A stretch of 64,000 nt of DNA from Longispora albida DSM 44784 (GCF_000379825.1 NZ_KB903814.1:1-64000), one strand, 5' to 3'; shown: positions 25,450-34,225, numbered from the stretch's first letter. A program made the numbers and translations. The notes: a model not told the origin generated them from the letters alone.

Positions 25450-26120
25450 TTCGCCAGCTCCGCGTCCACGGCCTTCTTCAGGCTCTCGTAGGTGTAGTCG
25501 CCGTCGTGCTTCTTGCCGTTGACGAAGAAGGTCGGCGTGCCGGTGAGGTCCAGCGCCATCCCGTCCTTGACCTCTGCGGCCACCCGGTCGATGACGGCCT
25601 GCGACGCGAAGTCCGCCTGGAACCTGGACATGTCCAGGCCGATCTCCGCCGCGTACTTCTGGAACACCGGGCTCTGGTCGACGCGCTGCTCGCCCCAGGT
25701 CTTCTGGTTGTCGAAGAGCTTGGTGTACATCGCCTCGAACTTGCCCTGGTTGGCGGCGGCCTGCGCGGCCCGGGCGGCGGGCTCGCCGTTGCGGTGGCCC
25801 GGCAGCGGGAACAGCCGGACCACGTACGTGATCTTGCCGTTGTACTCCTTGCGGAGCTTCTCGACGCCCGGGTAGGCCGCCCCGCACGCCTCGCACTCGA
25901 AGTCGAGGAACTCGACCACGGTCACCTTGCCGTCGGCGGCGGTGGACAGCCGGTGGCTCTCCGGCCTGACCAGCGCCTCCGGCCCGGCCTGGCCGGAGCC
26001 CCTGGTGGTCAGGATGACCGCCGCGACCATCGCCACGGCCACCACGACCACGCCGATGGTGAGCTTGAGGTTGGTGCTCATGCCGGATTTCTGCCAGTTT
26101 GCAGGCTTAGCCTTAGCCAT
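25446..26120 (-). CDS. membrane-anchored DsbA-like thiol oxidoreductase
   Basis: The protein is 224 residues from ATG 26120, which has AAAGGAAT upstream. One N-terminal membrane helix (about 20-39) anchors a thioredoxin-fold domain outside the cell. The active site is CEAC (76-79, in EFLDFECEACG), and the cis-proline loop is TGTPTFFVNG. It fits the DsbA/BdbD group that introduces disulfides into exported proteins. Its stop overlaps the VKOR start, making a two-gene operon, with the small exported protein gene 147 bases upstream on the same strand. Confidence 0.9.
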   Translation of the reverse strand: MAKAKPANWQKSGMSTNLKLTIGVVVVAVAMVAAVILTTRGSGQAGPEALVRPESHRLSTAADGKVTVVEFLDFECEACGAAYPGVEKLRKEYNGKITYVVRLFPLPGHRNGEPAARAAQAAANQGKFEAMYTKLFDNQKTWGEQRVDQSPVFQKYAAEIGLDMSRFQADFASQAVIDRVAAEVKDGMALDLTGTPTFFVNGKKHDGDYTYESLKKAVDAELAK

Positions 26121-26267
26121 GATCAATTCCTTTTGGGGGTACGACGAGACGGGGTTACGAGCGGGATTCCGAAGCAGGGGCCGCGTCACCGGCACGCGAG
26201 CGGGCACGCCGCACGGCACGCAGAGCCCGGCACCGGGCGAACCCTGGTACCGGGAAAGAAGAAAGAC

Positions 26268-26639
26268 CTAGTGCCGCAAGCGGCCGGACACGGCCAGCGG
26301 GGCACGGACCCGCGCCGGGGCAGCCTCGTCAGCGAACGGCGCCTCGGCGGCGAAGCTCGTGATCGCCACCGGCAGGAGCGGCGCGGCCACGGCGAACCGC
26401 GAGGACTGCGGCACCGAGGCCTGCGCGGCCTTGCCGCTGAGCATGCACTCGGCCGGCAGGTGCTGGCCGGGACAGCTCGCGGAGCCCGCGAAGGCCGTGG
26501 CGGCCGTCACCGGCTGGTGCGCGGCGTGCGCGGGGGCCGGGTCCAGCCCGAGGCCGGAGAGCGCGGCGAGCGCCGTCAGGACGAGGACGAGCCGGGTCAG
26601 CACCGCACTGAGGCGGCGTGCGGGGACCCGGGCTGTCAT
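26268..26639 (-). CDS. small exported Ala-rich protein, unknown
   Basis: The protein is 123 residues: a basic N-terminus, a hydrophobic stretch (VLTRLVLVLTALAALSGLG) and a probable cleavage site at AHAAH near residue 40. The mature part has two cysteines (GSASCPGQHLPAECML) and little else, with low sequence complexity. It precedes the DsbA/VKOR pair in the same direction, so the two cysteines may be a substrate of that pathway. That is a guess from position. The coding signal is plausible but not certain. Confidence 0.5.
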   Translation of the reverse strand: MTARVPARRLSAVLTRLVLVLTALAALSGLGLDPAPAHAAHQPVTAATAFAGSASCPGQHLPAECMLSGKAAQASVPQSSRFAVAAPLLPVAITSFAAEAPFADEAAPARVRAPLAVSGRLRH

Positions 26640-26693
26640 GGCCCGAAGAGTACTGGACCGGGGCCGCCAGCCGCCACACTCCAGCCGGGCGCG

Positions 26694-26915
26694 ATGATGG
26701 TCCACATGATGGAAGACGTGGAGATCAGGGACGACATGGTGCGCCTCGGGCAGTTTCTCAAACTCGCCGGGATCGGCGGCACCGGCGGCGAGGTCAAGGA
26801 ACTCATCGCCGACGGCCTCGTCGACGTGAACGGCGAGCCGGAGAACCGGCGCGGCCGCCAGCTCCACCGTGGCGACATCGTCACCCTCGACGGCGAGTCG
26901 TTCCGGGTGGCCTGA
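26694..26915 (+). CDS. small S4-domain RNA-binding protein (YbcJ/YaaA type)
   Basis: The protein is about 73 residues and is a stand-alone S4 domain: RLGQFLKLAGIGGTGGEVKELIADGLVDVNG then NRRGRQLHRGD, the alpha-L RNA-binding fold seen in ribosomal protein S4 and in YbcJ. Several in-frame starts exist (26694, 26697, 26706, 26709) and none has a strong ribosome site. It is divergent from the small exported gene. Family members bind structured RNA and are linked to ribosome assembly or quality control. Confidence 0.85.
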   Translation: MMVHMMEDVEIRDDMVRLGQFLKLAGIGGTGGEVKELIADGLVDVNGEPENRRGRQLHRGDIVTLDGESFRVA

Positions 26916-27036
26916 CCGGGAAGCTCCGGCGCAGGGCGCGCCAGCCAAGCACGCCTGTCAATGAACAGACTCCGCCAGGGCATTGGACTCACGTCCGTTT
27001 CCTGGCAAGGTTGCTCCTACCGTCCAGTTCGACGCG

Positions 27037-27429
27037 ATGGGGGCACAGGTGGAGGTAATGCTTGCGGTGCAGGCGGAGCGCGAAGCCGACGACCTGCACT
27101 CGCTCCGGGAGTGGCTGGTAGCGGAAGACCTGCTCCGGGGCCGGGTCCGGGCCGTGCGGCCCATACCGGATCCGGGAACCCTGGGCTCGGTCGTGGAGAC
27201 CCTCGCGGTCATGCTCGGGCCCGGCGGGGTCGCGACAGCGATCGCCAGCGTGCTGATCACCTGGCTCCGGCGCCGCACCGGGAACGTCAAGGTCCAGGTC
27301 ACCGCGCCGGACGGCAGCTCGATGGAGCTCAGCGCCACCAACGTCCGGAATGTGGACGCCGCGACGCTGGAGAAGCTGACGAACCAGCTGTCGGCCAGCC
27401 TGGGCAACGAGCGTCAGGCCCTGGAGTGA
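27037..27429 (+). CDS. effector-associated constant component 1 (EACC1) protein
   Basis: The protein is 130 residues from ATG 27037. The layout matches EACC1 proteins: an N-terminal alpha/beta part (DDLHSLREWLVAEDLLRGRV), one hydrophobic helix (about 56-77, MLGPGGVATAIASVLITWLR), and a C-terminal beta unit (VKVQVTAPDGSSMELSA) with a final helix. EACC1 was described from comparative genomics as the constant partner of caspase- or trypsin-type effectors in predicted bacterial conflict systems. Its stop overlaps the start of the caspase gene by GTGA, so the two are translated together. It probably anchors or holds the effector at the membrane until it is triggered (inference). Confidence 0.85.
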   Translation: MGAQVEVMLAVQAEREADDLHSLREWLVAEDLLRGRVRAVRPIPDPGTLGSVVETLAVMLGPGGVATAIASVLITWLRRRTGNVKVQVTAPDGSSMELSATNVRNVDAATLEKLTNQLSASLGNERQALE

Positions 27430-30400
27430 GCCTGGGATCTGCCGGCTCCCGCATCCTGCTCGCCGGCACGGGTACCCACGTCGCGGGCTCCCCGCTCCCA
27501 CCGGTACCCGCGGTCGAACGCACGGTGTGGGACCTCGCCGGCGCGCTCGCCGAGCGGTGCGGGGTCCGCCCCGGCAACCTCCTGACACCGGTCCTCGACC
27601 CCACCCCCATCGAACTGGGCACAGCCCTGACGCGGGCCGCGGCACAGGCCGAGGACGTGCTCCTCTTCTACTACGTCGGCCACGGCCTCGTCAGCCCAGG
27701 CAACAAGCTGCACCTGGCGACGCGGGAAACCAGCGACCTGAGCACAGGGCTGGCGTACACGTCCCTGCCGTACTCGGCCGTCGAGGACGCGCTGACCGCC
27801 TGCCGGGCCCGGACGATCCTCGTCGTACTCGACTGCTGCTTCGCCGGGCGGGCGCACGGCTCGTTCGGCACCGCCGCGACGGACGCGTTCGAGCTCGCGG
27901 CGCTCGGCGGCACCTACGTACTGGCGTCAGCGTCGGCCAGCGAACGGGCACTGGCTCCCGTCGGCGACAAGCACACCGCCTTCACGGGGGCGCTCCTGAC
28001 CCTGCTGCGCGAGGGCGACCCGGGCGGGCTGCCGGACCTCACCGTCGAGGGCGCGTACCGCTACCTCCGCCGCGAGTTACCCAAGCGCGGCATCCCAGCA
28101 CCGGCCCGCCACCTCAGCGGCCACGCCGGTGATCTCGTCCTCGCCCCGAATCCAGCAGCCAGGCCGCCCGCCGTCCCGCCGGTCGCAGCGGGCCTGCCAC
28201 CCGTGACTGAGCAGCCCTGCCCGTACCGCGGGCTGGACGTGTTCACGGCCGACGACACCCGGTACTTCTTCGGGCGCGAGGAGCTGACCGGTGAACTGCT
28301 GAGTCACGTGACCTCCCGGTCCCAGGACGGGCATCCGATCGCGGTACTCGGCCTGTCCGGCGTCGGGAAGTCCTCACTGCTGCGGGCCGGGCTGCTGGCC
28401 GCCGCGCAACGTGGCGAACTCAGGCTCCCCGGGTCCGGTACCTGGCCGCAGCTGGTCATCACTCCGGGCGACCGTCCACTGGACACCCTCGCCCATCGGC
28501 TGGCCGGGCTCGCGCGGACCACACCGGAGGCCATCCGCGCCGAGCTGGACGCCGATCCCGCTCGGCTCACCGCCATCGTCCGCCACGTACAGCGGCAGAT
28601 CACGGGAGGCCGCGACGTGCCCGGCGGGCGGCTGCTGCTCGTGGTGGACCAGTTCGAGGAACTGTTCACCGTGTGCCAGGACGAGGAGGAGCGCCGGAAG
28701 TTCATCCTGGCCATCCGCGCCGTGGCCGGTGACGCCGCCCTGGTCGTCTTCGGCATCCGGTCCGACTTCTACGCGCACTGCCTGGCCCACCCCGACCTGG
28801 CTCCCGCCCTCCAGGACCGCCCGTTCACGGTCCCCGCGATGACGCTCGGCCAGATGCGGGACACGATCGAAGGCCCGGCACAGGCGGCCGGCCTGCGGCT
28901 GGAGCCCGGCCTCGTCGACCTCCTGCTCCACGACCTCCGGATGGGGTCCGGCTTCGGGGCCGGTGCCTTGCCCCTGCTGTCCTACGCCCTGCTGCTGACG
29001 TGGCAGGCAAGGCAGTACGGAACGCTCACCGCCGCCGGGTACCAGGCAACCGGCGGCGTCTGGGGCGCGGTCACCCACCAGGCGGACACCGTCTACAGCA
29101 GACTCGACGCGACCGGCCAGCGGGCCATGCGGCTCATGCTGCTGCGGATGGTGAGCGTCGGCGACGGCACCGAGGACACCCGCCGGCGCGTGGACCTCGC
29201 GGAACTCGCCGCCGAGATCCCCGGCGTGGCCTTCGTCCGCGACCAGCTCGCCGGCGCACGCCTGATCACCGTCGACGGCGACACCGCGCAGATCTCCCAC
29301 GAAGCACTGCTGCGGGCGTGGCCCATGTTGCGGGGCTGGCTCGACGCCGACCGGGCAGGCCTCGTCATCCAGCAGAAGCTCAGCGAGGCGGCCGCCTCCT
29401 GGGAGCGGGGCGGGCGCGAGGCCAGTTCGCTCTACGGGGGGACTCAGCTTCAGCTGGCCCAGGTCTGGGCGGCCGACATGCCGGACCAGCTCAGCCCGCT
29501 GAACCGCGAGTTCCTCGGCGCGAGCGTCCGGGCCCAGCGCCGCCGCCGGCGAGTACGCGGCAGCGTGGTCGTCGCGCTGGCGAGCCTCCTGGTGCTGTCG
29601 CTGGTGGCGATGTCGGCGGCGGTGAAGGGGCGCGACGACGCGCTGGAGCAGCAGCGGGCCGCCACCGCCCGTGCCCTGATCGACCGGGCCGGCAGCGCCA
29701 TCGACACCGCACCCCAGCTGTCACTCAGGCTCGGCATCGCGGCGGCCCGGCTCCACAGTGGACCCGAGACGACAACTGGTTTGCTGTCGAGCCTGATGGA
29801 CCCGTACGCCGGGACACTGTCCGGCCACACGGCTCCAGTGGCGGCGGTGGAGTTCAGCCCCGACGGGAAAAGGCTGGCGACCAGCGGCATGGACAAGCGG
29901 ATCCTCCTGTGGGATCCGCTGAAACCCGGCCGCCCGCTCGGCGAGATCACCAGCGCCGAAGCTGTGCAGGCGATGGCCTTCAGCCCTGACGGGAACGCCC
30001 TGATCACAGTCAATGGCCGCGGCCTGCTGGCACTGTGGGACATCACCGACCCCGCGAACCCCTCGCAAGCCAGCGAACTCGCGGGCCCGGCGCGCATGGC
30101 ATCCGCCGCCACGCTCAGCGCGGACGGCACCGTGCTCGCGGCCGGGATGTCGGACGGGACAGTACGCCTGTGGAACATCGCCGACCACGAGAAGCCCAGC
30201 GAGCTCGCCAGCCTCCCGGTCGGTACAACGGACTTCATCGACGCCCTGGCATTCAGCCCGGACGGGCGTCTCCTGGTGGCGGGCGGCTATGACCGCAACA
30301 ACGCCACAGGCATCTCCACTCGCGTGTGGGACGTGCGGGACACCCGCCGGCCACGTGAGGTCAGCAAGCTCGACAACCAGGGAGAGGGCGTCGGCGCGAT

Positions 30401-31814
30401 CGCCTTCAGCCCGGACGGGCGGATCCTCGCGACCGGCAAAGCGCATCACATCGTCCTGTGGAACATCACGGACCCGGCCAAGCCCGCGAAGCTCAGCGAG
30501 CTCACCGAGCAGAGCAGCCCGGTCCGCAGCATCCGCTTCGAGGGCAAGTCCACGATCTCAGCCGCCGGCTACGACCATTCCTGGATGTGGTGGGACATCA
30601 CGGATCCCGCCAAGCCGGGGCCAGGGAAAAGCCAGCTGGTATCGAAGGCGAACTGGACCCGGGCGATCGCGCTGAGCCCCGACGGGGAGCAACTGGCCAC
30701 GGCCGCCGTGGACAACACGGTGACGCTCTGGCGCAGCGGGATCGACACGGGCTTCACCCGGCACGACAAGTACCTCGGCGATCACGACTCCGCTGTCCGC
30801 GCCGTCCAGTTCTGCCCGGGACGCCCGCTGCTCGCCACGGCCACCGCCGGGGGCGTCGTCAACCTGTGGGACGTGACCGACCTCGACAAGCCACGCGGGA
30901 CCACGGGTACCAAGGGCCACAAGAACATGGTGGACACCCTCGCGTTCAGCCCGGACGGCCGCACCCTCACCACCGGGGACGAGGACGGTGTGGTGATCCT
31001 GTGGGACGTCACCGACCCGGGCAAGCTCCGGGAACGGACCCGGTTCACGGTGCCCGCACGACCGGCCGGGGGCTTGGCGTACGACCGCGACGGGCGCGTC
31101 CTGGCCGTCGGTACCGGAGACGGCACTGTGAGCCTGTGGAACGTCACCGAGCCGGACCGGCCGCGCCAGCTCGGTAGCGTCGCCGGCGGCAAGGCGCTCG
31201 TCCCGGCAGTCGCGTTCAGTCCCGACGGGCGCACCCTGGCCACCGCCAGTTACGACGGCACGGGCTCGCTGTGGGACGTGACCCGGCCCGCCGCGCCCAG
31301 CCCGCTCGCCCTGCTCACCGGGCACACAGGACAGTGGAGCGCGCTGGCGTTCAGTCCCGACGGGAGCACTCTCGCCACCGGCAGCCAGGACTCGACCGTC
31401 ATCCTGTGGGACGTGCACGATCCTCGCCGGCCACGGGTCAGGGGCGCCCCGCTCACCGGGCAGCAGGGCACCATCCGCTCGCTCGCGTTCAGCCCGGACG
31501 GGTGGGCGCTCGCCAGCGGCAGCGCCGACCAGTCCACCCGGGCGTGGGACGTCGTCGATCCGGGCCGCCCCCGCTCACTGATCCGGATCCGGACCCAGGC
31601 CGCCATCATCATCGCGGTCGCGTTCAGCCCGGACGGGCGCACGCTGGCCACAGCTGGCGCGGACAAACGGGTGTACCTGTGGGACCTCGGCGACATCAAG
31701 GACACCCGTGCGAACGCGGTGAAGAAAGCCTGCGAGCGGGCAGGCCGAGGGCTGAACGAAGCCGAGTGGCGCCAGCACGTCCCGGACCTGCCCTACCAGA
31801 AGACCTGCCCGTAG
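27426..31814 (+). CDS. caspase-like protease / nSTAND1 NTPase / WD40 effector
   Basis: The protein is 1462 residues from GTG 27426. The caspase (EACC1-associated) domain spans about 1-235 with catalytic H85 (YYVGHGLVS) and C137 (VLDCCFAG). The nSTAND1 module starts at PYRGLDVFTADDTRYFFGRE, with Walker A GLSGVGKSS (about 310-318) and Walker B LLLVVDQFEELF (about 402-413). A membrane helix lies near 712-735. The C-terminus (about 788-1421) carries about 14 WD40 blades (FSPDG then LWD), enough for two seven-bladed propellers, joined by repeated DPxxP linkers. The likely model is that propellers sense a ligand, the NTPase oligomerises, and the caspase cuts targets, possibly killing the cell. It is one operon with EACC1. 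Confidence 0.92.
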   Translation: MSLGSAGSRILLAGTGTHVAGSPLPPVPAVERTVWDLAGALAERCGVRPGNLLTPVLDPTPIELGTALTRAAAQAEDVLLFYYVGHGLVSPGNKLHLATRETSDLSTGLAYTSLPYSAVEDALTACRARTILVVLDCCFAGRAHGSFGTAATDAFELAALGGTYVLASASASERALAPVGDKHTAFTGALLTLLREGDPGGLPDLTVEGAYRYLRRELPKRGIPAPARHLSGHAGDLVLAPNPAARPPAVPPVAAGLPPVTEQPCPYRGLDVFTADDTRYFFGREELTGELLSHVTSRSQDGHPIAVLGLSGVGKSSLLRAGLLAAAQRGELRLPGSGTWPQLVITPGDRPLDTLAHRLAGLARTTPEAIRAELDADPARLTAIVRHVQRQITGGRDVPGGRLLLVVDQFEELFTVCQDEEERRKFILAIRAVAGDAALVVFGIRSDFYAHCLAHPDLAPALQDRPFTVPAMTLGQMRDTIEGPAQAAGLRLEPGLVDLLLHDLRMGSGFGAGALPLLSYALLLTWQARQYGTLTAAGYQATGGVWGAVTHQADTVYSRLDATGQRAMRLMLLRMVSVGDGTEDTRRRVDLAELAAEIPGVAFVRDQLAGARLITVDGDTAQISHEALLRAWPMLRGWLDADRAGLVIQQKLSEAAASWERGGREASSLYGGTQLQLAQVWAADMPDQLSPLNREFLGASVRAQRRRRRVRGSVVVALASLLVLSLVAMSAAVKGRDDALEQQRAATARALIDRAGSAIDTAPQLSLRLGIAAARLHSGPETTTGLLSSLMDPYAGTLSGHTAPVAAVEFSPDGKRLATSGMDKRILLWDPLKPGRPLGEITSAEAVQAMAFSPDGNALITVNGRGLLALWDITDPANPSQASELAGPARMASAATLSADGTVLAAGMSDGTVRLWNIADHEKPSELASLPVGTTDFIDALAFSPDGRLLVAGGYDRNNATGISTRVWDVRDTRRPREVSKLDNQGEGVGAIAFSPDGRILATGKAHHIVLWNITDPAKPAKLSELTEQSSPVRSIRFEGKSTISAAGYDHSWMWWDITDPAKPGPGKSQLVSKANWTRAIALSPDGEQLATAAVDNTVTLWRSGIDTGFTRHDKYLGDHDSAVRAVQFCPGRPLLATATAGGVVNLWDVTDLDKPRGTTGTKGHKNMVDTLAFSPDGRTLTTGDEDGVVILWDVTDPGKLRERTRFTVPARPAGGLAYDRDGRVLAVGTGDGTVSLWNVTEPDRPRQLGSVAGGKALVPAVAFSPDGRTLATASYDGTGSLWDVTRPAAPSPLALLTGHTGQWSALAFSPDGSTLATGSQDSTVILWDVHDPRRPRVRGAPLTGQQGTIRSLAFSPDGWALASGSADQSTRAWDVVDPGRPRSLIRIRTQAAIIIAVAFSPDGRTLATAGADKRVYLWDLGDIKDTRANAVKKACERAGRGLNEAEWRQHVPDLPYQKTCP

Positions 31815-31824
31815 AGGTTGGTAC

Positions 31825-33966
31825 TCAGTCGGGGATCAGTTCGCCGAGCCGGTCCAGGGTGTACGCCTCCGAGCCGGCCGGCAGGTCCTCAGGTGCCTCG
31901 ATGCCGATGAACGTGACCGGACCGGCGATCGGGCTGCCGTCCCACGTCGTCACCTCGGCCCGCGACTGCCACAGCCCGGCCAGGTACGACACGGTGAGGT
32001 AGCGCCGTTCGACCAGTGCCCGTACCCGGTCCGCCGTGCTGAAGGTGTTGCCCTCGACCCGGTTGAACGACGGCGTCCCCCGCAGGTACAGGTGCAGCCA
32101 CACCGCCTGCCAGCCCCGCCCGGTCTTCGTGAACACCATCGGCAGGGCGACCCGGCCCTGGCCGCGCATGGACGAGCGTGCCCTGACGGTCCGCGCGTCG
32201 AACGGGGCACCGTGCTGGTCGCGCGTGCGGGCCTGGTAGCCGAACATCGACTCGGCGACCTCGTCGAAGGACTCGCCGGCGTAGATGTTGACCTGCGGGA
32301 CCACGTACTGCCCGCCGACAGTGAGAGGGACGTCGATGAACTCGGTGGCACCACTGGCAGCCTCGGTGAGGTCGCCGGAGTGCACCACACCGTCGTGCTG
32401 GTAGTTCGTCCAGGACACCTGCCCTGCCGAGCGGAAGTCCTCGTCGAGCAGCAGCATCGACAGGTCGTAGTCGGTACGCCGGCTGGCCTGGCGCCAGTAC
32501 GTGAAGAACCGCAGCAGGTCCCCGGAGACGAGCGCTCGGGAGCCCCTGGGCAGTACACCGAACCCGCCTTCCGACGCCGTGCCCGACAGCGGCAGCGCGA
32601 CGTCGAGTACCTGCGGATCGATCACCAGCGGCCGGTCCCATACCGGCAGCCGGGAACTGATCTCCGCGTCGATCAGCCCCGACAGCTCGGCGACCAGCCC
32701 AGCGGGCAGCGACGGCCGTTCGTCCGGGCCGACCCAGGCGCGCCGCCAGCGGTTCGCGTACATCCGCGCGGTCGCGGGCGTGAGCCGGTTGTCGAAGTGC
32801 TCACGCAGCGAGCACAGCACCCGGCCAGACGCCGAACCAAGTGCACCGGTGACCGCTTCGACCACAGTGGACTGTTCCGAGGCGGAGGCCGTCCGCAGCA
32901 GCCGGTCAGCGGAACGCAGGAGGAGGCCCGGGGCTGCCGACAGCAGCCGGGCCGCCGGGCCGATGGCTCCGGTACGGACCGCAGCCTCCGCCCGGCCCGC
33001 GATGCTGTCTGCCGGCCGCTCGCCGCGCGCGACTGCGAACACTTCCCTCGCGTGCGGCCACTCGGCGTACTCGTGCGGGTGCAGTCGTTCTCCGAGCCGC
33101 TTCCACTGCTCGGAGTGGCGCACGACGTCACCGAGCTTGGCCGGGTTCGCCCGGACGATGTCGTCCAGCGCGGCCATCAGGATCCGCCGCTCGGGACGGC
33201 GGAACGGGCGGAACCGGGTGGGCGAGGCGAGGGAAGAGTCCCCGCCGGACACCTGGCAGGCGAGGCGGAGCACGTCGGTCGTCGTGTCCATGCCGAGCAG
33301 GCTCCGGCCGAGGGCGAGCCGGGCACCGTTGACGACGGCGCGGTTCTCCCGCACGGGCAGCTGGTCCGGCTGCGCGCCGTCAGCGCAGGCGACGGCGAGC
33401 TCGCCGAGGATCGCGAGATCCGCTTCGCCGAGCGGGGTCGTGCTGCCAGCCAGGGTCAGGTAAAGCCGCTCAGCCTCGGCCTCGGCGGTGCCGCCGAGCC
33501 GCAGCAGGGTCAGCCGGTCGCTGGAGGCGGCGACCAGCTCGTCGCGCACGGCCAGCAGGTCGGCGTAGGTGTGCTGGTAGGTGCCGTAGCCGGGCAGGTC
33601 GAGCAGGTTCACGTCTCGCAGACGTGTTTCGGCCGCTGTGCCGCCGCCGGCGAGCACAGCCGCGCGCAGCCGCTCCATCCAGAACTCGACGGTGTCCGGG
33701 ACGTCGTGCGGGAAGCCGATGAAGTATGCGTTGTGCTGGACGTGGTCACCGACCAGCTCACGTACCGCTGACACGGCGGAAGCCGCGAGGTCCAGCGCCG
33801 GCCCGGGCGCCAGGCCACCGACGTGCTCCAGCAGCGCGCGCGACGCCGAGAACCCGGCTTCCAGCAGTGCAGCGTCCAGCTGCCGGGCCACCGTCGTGCC
33901 GTCTCCGGGAGCGCCGGTGCTCGCAGGTACGCGCAGGGTCTTCTGGATGATGAGCTTCTCCAGCAC
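31825..33966 (-). CDS. large TerD-domain protein, MXAN_6230/SCO0854-like
   Basis: The protein is 713 residues from GTG 33966, preceded by GGAGG. The long helical N-terminal region includes DVNLLDLPGYGTYQHTY and resembles the MXAN_6230/SCO0854 family. The C-terminal quarter has a TerD-like segment (YDLSMLLLDEDF, then VSWTNYQHDGVVHSGD). I see no cysteine cluster, so the RING finger reported in some relatives seems absent. Ter-domain proteins are tied to tellurite, stress and phage-resistance networks, but the biochemistry of this type is unknown. The stop lies 10 bases from the caspase gene, convergently. A tRNA terminator sits directly upstream. Confidence 0.7.
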   Translation of the reverse strand: MLEKLIIQKTLRVPASTGAPGDGTTVARQLDAALLEAGFSASRALLEHVGGLAPGPALDLAASAVSAVRELVGDHVQHNAYFIGFPHDVPDTVEFWMERLRAAVLAGGGTAAETRLRDVNLLDLPGYGTYQHTYADLLAVRDELVAASSDRLTLLRLGGTAEAEAERLYLTLAGSTTPLGEADLAILGELAVACADGAQPDQLPVRENRAVVNGARLALGRSLLGMDTTTDVLRLACQVSGGDSSLASPTRFRPFRRPERRILMAALDDIVRANPAKLGDVVRHSEQWKRLGERLHPHEYAEWPHAREVFAVARGERPADSIAGRAEAAVRTGAIGPAARLLSAAPGLLLRSADRLLRTASASEQSTVVEAVTGALGSASGRVLCSLREHFDNRLTPATARMYANRWRRAWVGPDERPSLPAGLVAELSGLIDAEISSRLPVWDRPLVIDPQVLDVALPLSGTASEGGFGVLPRGSRALVSGDLLRFFTYWRQASRRTDYDLSMLLLDEDFRSAGQVSWTNYQHDGVVHSGDLTEAASGATEFIDVPLTVGGQYVVPQVNIYAGESFDEVAESMFGYQARTRDQHGAPFDARTVRARSSMRGQGRVALPMVFTKTGRGWQAVWLHLYLRGTPSFNRVEGNTFSTADRVRALVERRYLTVSYLAGLWQSRAEVTTWDGSPIAGPVTFIGIEAPEDLPAGSEAYTLDRLGELIPD

Positions 33967-33981
33967 GCGGTCCTCCGTTCG

Positions 33982-34021
33982 AAAAAGCCGGCTCCTGGCA
34001 CTGTTGCGCGCAGGAGCCGGC
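33982..34021 (-). terminator. intrinsic terminator after the interrupted tRNA
   Basis: Read on the minus strand, GCCGGCTCCTG (34021-34011) pairs over 11 bases with CAGGAGCCGGC (33997-33987), followed by TTTTT (33986-33982). It lies 2 bases after the tRNA 3' end and ends just before the ribosome site of the next gene. Confidence 0.85.
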
Positions 34022-34023
34022 AC

Positions 34024-34154
34024 GGTGGGCCGCCGGGGATTCGAACCCCGAACCCTTCGATCCAATAAGGAGAAGGAAGCACCCCCATGACCGCACAGGC
34101 GGGAAGCGGGCGTGCTACGCAGTCGAATGCTCTGCCAGGTTGAGCTAGCGACCC
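34024..34154 (-). tRNA. tRNA gene interrupted by 55 nt in the anticodon loop
   Basis: On the minus strand a full cloverleaf can be drawn. The acceptor GGGTCGC (34154-34148) pairs with GCGGCCC (34033-34027), then ACC. The D-stem is GCTC/GAGC, and the anticodon stem is TTCGA (34127-34123) with TCGAA (34060-34056). A 5-base variable loop is followed by a T-arm CGGGG-TTCGAAT-CCCCG (34050-34034). Instead of a 7-base anticodon loop there are 62 bases. Taking out 34066-34120 leaves CTTTGGA (anticodon TTG); shifting the cut by a base or two gives GTG or GCG. The insert forms its own stem (AGCACGCCC with GGGGGTGCT). A good terminator follows. It may be a tRNA with an unknown intron-like insert, or a dead tRNA. 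Confidence 0.65.
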
Positions 34155-34225
34155 GGCGCCGATCATCGCACGGGCGAAGCCGGCGAGGCCAGGAGATTGG
34201 ACACCGCGGGGGTCCCGGCCCCGGC

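Noticed and set aside
27426-31814. Eukaryote-like serine/threonine kinase with WD40 repeats
   Set aside because: No kinase motifs; the N-terminus has the His/Cys dyad of a caspase-like protease and the middle an nSTAND1 P-loop.
34066-34120. The tRNA insert as a group I or group II intron
   Set aside because: Only 55 nt, with no room for the conserved cores (P3-P8 or domain V) of those introns.
34066-34143. Short plus-strand ORF with AAGGAG-like site inside the tRNA insert
   Set aside because: Only 18 codons, running through the tRNA D-arm; more likely a by-product of sequence than a leader peptide, so not listed as a gene.
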